Assembly (NCBI GenBank): GCA_029718625.1 | Contig: CM056383.1 | Span: 18,004,722-18,068,721 of the forward strand | Direction: 5' to 3' | Length of the DNA stretch: 64,000 nucleotides | Source of the DNA: Synaphobranchus kaupii | Lineage: Eukaryota > Chordata > Actinopteri > Anguilliformes > Synaphobranchidae | Shown: one piece after another, positions 62,796 through 64,000 of the stretch | Position numbering within the stretch: the stretch's first letter is position 1 | Layout: each line of letters starts with the position of its first letter | The notes under the pieces: generated by a model | What the model was told of the DNA's origin: nothing | The model's input: only the letters and a program-made list of their open reading frames with translations | Databases searched by the model: none | Position numbers and translations under genes: made by a program

Positions 62796-64000
62796 TTAAA
62801 GGCGAAGTTCTGTATTTAGCATGTTAAGCCCTGTTAAAAGGTTATTTACGATCATATACAACGGTCCATATCAACATTTTGACAAACCGTGCAGTCTTGA
62901 CATATATTGATTATTTCTCATGTCACAGCTAACTTACACAATGGATCTGGATGGGCATATAGAAAATCGTTCAAAAAATGCCATAAATATTCGTTTTCAA
63001 AGACGGGAAACTCACCGAGTGGTCACTGGTGTCCGTTGATGTTCTGACACAAAAATCGTCGCAAAGTATGCTTCGTATCGGGTGTGTGTATTAAAAGCCA
63101 CCCTCCTGGGCAGTCCTGTGGCTGGTTGCATGGACCTGCGGGGCTCCAAGCGGAAATCACCTGTAGGATATCTAATTTTTAGATATAAGTACCCCCCCCC
63201 CCCCCCCCCTCTTCTCTCTATCTCTGTCGCTCTCTGTCTCTCTCTCACTCTCACCCCCCCCAACATCAAAGATAAGCCAGTCTTTGTCATAAATGACCCC
63301 CCCCCCCCCTCCCCCATACCTTAACCCAATCAGGACAGGGATGGTCTTCCTGTGGAGGTATTTTATGAGTGTACCGCAGAAAAAGAAGTTAGTCAGTTTT
63401 GGAGTGTTTGGTGAAGAAGTCATCCTTTTTGGTTCCTCATGCGTTTCCTTTTGTTCCTGTTCAGCTGGAGGGTAAATAATATTGACAATTCTTGGCTTAT
63501 CCCTCTCTTTACTGGTATTTCCTAATTAATGTCTGGTTTAATGCCTTCACTTTTGTGAATTATAAGTAGTCAGCCTACATTCCTTTGTGAATGTATGATT
63601 CCCAGTCATTATTCTAATTGAATGTTTTCATTTAATAAAATTACTTAATCTCAAGACCTGATTTAGACTTTGTTTTGGCTTGTTGGTTGATCCACCAGGT
63701 TACTGTTCGACTTACCTATCAAAGAATTTGGCCATTTAATTGATGATTGTCATTTTTGATAATAATTATTAAATTAAATAACGTAAAACTTATTTTGAAT
63801 GTAGGTTAAGTGAGGGGTTCTAGCACACAATATCGCTTGTGTTCAGTATTCAGAGTGCTGAACGTTTTAACAAGGGCATTGACTGTTGGAACCGCTGGAT
63901 TCAGAAAATACACATTTTACCTAATCCTCACTTACCTGACACACCACTGTCCCTTTAATTTGGCCATGAGTGGAGTACCACTCAGGAACACCCACTTGTG
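62796..64000. other. stk11ip: stk11ip intron, low-complexity tracts
   Basis: Contains poly-C runs at about 63190-63208 and 63297-63310 around a TCTC tract (63208-63252). I searched for the next stk11ip exon (VSLLLTPxTLFLLDE-like) and found none. Confidence 0.6.

Noticed and set aside
63012..63423. Glycine- or proline-rich ORFs on both strands
   Set aside because: Produced by poly-C/poly-G runs; not coding.

Overview
This is vertebrate nuclear DNA, almost certainly from a ray-finned (teleost) fish. Genes are split into small exons with GT-AG introns, and the gaps are filled with Tc1, Sleeping Beauty-like, hAT and TTAA-type transposons, MITEs and SINE tails typical of fish. I cannot name the species.

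Three host loci can be supported. (1) On the minus strand at the left edge, one exon (1705-1839) encodes the start of a Rab-binding domain, best matched to melanophilin (mlph); the rest of that gene is not visible. (2) On the plus strand at 17055-21650 is a complete small gene for the SPEG neighbour protein (spegnb): TATA box, likely non-coding first exon, four coding exons, an IQ motif and two Ig folds, 231 residues. (3) On the plus strand from 26894 to beyond the right edge is stk11ip (LKB1-interacting protein 1): 23 coding exons found here, about 1066 codons, with only the C-terminal part missing. It has leucine-rich repeats, a basic/serine motif after them, an acidic linker, a paired CxxC motif and the PH-like C-terminal half. 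Two of its introns appear to use GC donors.

The rest is mobile DNA. 2796-8000: a Sleeping Beauty-like end, two copies of a long palindrome, and an L1-like remnant split by an insertion. 8159-10682: LTR-like sequence and a gene-like unit ending in an intact SGNH/GDSL-hydrolase-like ORF. 10738-11656: the end of a hAT transposase. 11800-15385: a large inverted duplication around a decayed integrase, itself carrying a nested insertion and a tRNA-like SINE. 22640-24032: a dead Tc1. Within stk11ip introns: two near-identical Tc1 copies, a TTAA-type element holding three other elements, several hAT elements with exact 8-bp target duplications, and a TTAA element that keeps a spliceable acidic exon.

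The host genes have no evident functional link to each other; spegnb and stk11ip both lie on human chromosome 2q35. The unusual content is in the layering of the transposons and in the few ORFs still open inside them. I found no CRISPR array, no operon and no prokaryotic features.
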